DNA from: DASWIG01 sp036397835
Lineage (GTDB): Bacteria; Acidobacteriota; Thermoanaerobaculia; Multivoradales; J023
Direction: 5' to 3'
DNA: 15,949 nt
Assembly: GCA_036397835.1 (NCBI GenBank)
Contig: DASWIG010000015.1
Location: forward strand, 1 to 15,949
Both the position numbers and the translations under genes were made by a program. Shown here piece by piece: positions 15,045-15,949 of this stretch. Each line of letters begins with the position of its first letter. The stretch's first letter is position 1. The notes beneath the pieces are model-generated. The model saw only the letters and a program-made list of their open reading frames with translations, ran no database searches and was not told the origin of the DNA.

Positions 15045-15949
15045 ATGACTACCGCGGTCGATCCGCGCTTCACGGATACGCGCTTCACCGTCGTCCGGCT
15101 GACGACCGGCGACGACGTGACCGGCGCTTTCGCCGACGACGTCCGGGCCGGGCTCGCGGCCCGCCCCAAGGCGCTGCCGCCCAAGTACTTCTACGACGCG
15201 CTCGGCTCCCACCTCTTCGAGGCGATCTGCCACCTGCCGGAGTATTACCTCACGGCGGCGGAAGAAGAGATCCTCGCGCACGAGAGCGCGGCCATCGCCG
15301 CCGCCCTGGGCCGACCCGTGCGGGTGATCGAGCTCGGCAGCGGCAGCTCGGCGAAGACGCCGCACCTGCTCTCGGCCTTGCTCGCCCGGCAGAGGGCATT
15401 GCACTACCTTCCGATCGACATCGCCGCCGGCGTGCTGGAGCGCAGCTCGCGCGAGCTCGTGCAGGCCTACGACCGCCTCCACGTGACGGCCTACGCCAGC
15501 GACTTCAGGAGCGCCCTGGCGCACTTGGCCGACGCCGGCGTCGACCGCGGCGACGGCGAGCGCGTGGTGGTGCTCTTCCTCGGCTCGACCATCGGCAACC
15601 TCGAGCCGGAAGCGTCGCGGGAGTTCCTGGGCCGCGTGCGCCGCATCCTCGCGCCCGGCGACGCCTTGCTCCTGGGCACCGACCTCAAGAAGAGCGCGGA
15701 CGTGCTCATCGCCGCCTACGACGACCCGCTCGGCGTCACCGCGGCGTTCAACCTCAACGTGCTCGCGCGCATCAACCGCGAGCTGGGCGGCGCCTTCGAC
15801 GTCCGCCGCTTCCGTCACCGCGCGGCTTACGACGCCGACGCCGGCCGCGTCGAGATGCACCTCGTCAGCGACTCGGCCCAGACGGTGGCGATCCGCGGCC
15901 TCGGCATGACGGTGACGTTCGAAGAAGGCGAGAGCATCCACACCGAGAG
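15045..15949 (+). CDS. egtD: L-histidine N(alpha)-methyltransferase EgtD, 3' end outside window
   Basis: EgtD uses three S-adenosylmethionine molecules to trimethylate histidine to hercynine, the first step of ergothioneine biosynthesis. Visible blocks: LPPKYFYDALGSHLFEAI (44-61), LPEYYLT (64-70), the SAM loop VIELGSGSSAKT (94-105), YLPIDIAAGVL (121-131), FLGSTIGNLEP (178-188; N185 matches a substrate-binding Asn), LLGTDLKKSADVL (209-221), and AAFNLNVLARINREL (233-247). The ATG at 15045 has GGAGG at 15034-15038. The reading stays open to the last base, giving 301 codons of roughly 320. The final E301 aligns with the Glu that, in the mycobacterial enzyme, helps set histidine specificity, while the next key residues lie outside. 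No egtB is in view; it may follow downstream. It is on the same strand as, and close to, the histidine-lyase-like gene. Confidence 0.95.
   Translation, partial: MTTAVDPRFTDTRFTVVRLTTGDDVTGAFADDVRAGLAARPKALPPKYFYDALGSHLFEAICHLPEYYLTAAEEEILAHESAAIAAALGRPVRVIELGSGSSAKTPHLLSALLARQRALHYLPIDIAAGVLERSSRELVQAYDRLHVTAYASDFRSALAHLADAGVDRGDGERVVVLFLGSTIGNLEPEASREFLGRVRRILAPGDALLLGTDLKKSADVLIAAYDDPLGVTAAFNLNVLARINRELGGAFDVRRFRHRAAYDADAGRVEMHLVSDSAQTVAIRGLGMTVTFEEGESIHTE

Noticed and set aside
12779..15184. 801-codon open frame on the minus strand
   Set aside because: It is the antisense of the histidine-lyase gene; the sequence is low-complexity Val/Gly/Ala/Arg-rich, as expected from high G+C, and carries no family motif.

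Overview
The window is GC-rich bacterial chromosome with one large segment of visibly different composition. I see no rRNA, tRNA, CRISPR array, transposase or integrase. The very high G+C, third-position bias, paired M16 peptidases, and a REP-like palindrome read as a protein tail suit an environmental lineage such as Acidobacteriota (Thermoanaerobaculia-like) or Myxococcota. That placement is inference; no gene here fixes the taxon.

Region 1 (1-7189) is accessory in character. A minus-strand AlbA_2/Schlafen-like plus HATPase_c_4 protein (1-1722) faces away from a small SnoaL/NTF2-like gene (1802-2239) carrying two compensating frameshifts. A gene-poor stretch (2240-2593) follows, with a possible truncated membrane or secreted protein start. 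Then comes a 1531-residue STAND protein (2594-7189): an N-terminal Mrr-type PD-(D/E)XK nuclease domain, an NB-ARC NTPase module like APAF-1, a helical linker, and about 21 WD40-like blades, enough for three seven-bladed propellers. Its architecture (effector, signalling NTPase, repeat sensor) is that of prokaryotic NLR-like conflict or anti-phage proteins. Its lower G+C suggests acquisition. It is the best candidate in the window for a new system.

Region 2 (7265-11498, minus strand) is a probable five-gene operon. In transcription order it encodes a DUF883/YqjD-like membrane-anchored protein, a small one-helix membrane protein, a calcineurin-like phosphoesterase, a catalytic M16 zinc peptidase with HFLEH, and a partner M16 subunit that has lost the zinc site. 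The last three genes are coupled by a GTGA overlap and then a TGATG overlap. A 106-bp REP-like palindrome with 14-bp perfect terminal inverted repeats forms the end of the catalytic peptidase gene. A good sigma70-like promoter lies upstream of the first gene.

Region 3 (11631-15949, plus strand, divergent from region 2) is a tight set: a YihY/BrkB-family membrane protein, an enlarged histidine ammonia-lyase-like enzyme (687 aa, with three insertions relative to the classical enzyme), and egtD, the histidine methyltransferase of ergothioneine biosynthesis, which runs off the window. A MIO lyase with histidine-lyase active-site residues next to EgtD suggests linked histidine, hercynine or ergothioneine metabolism.
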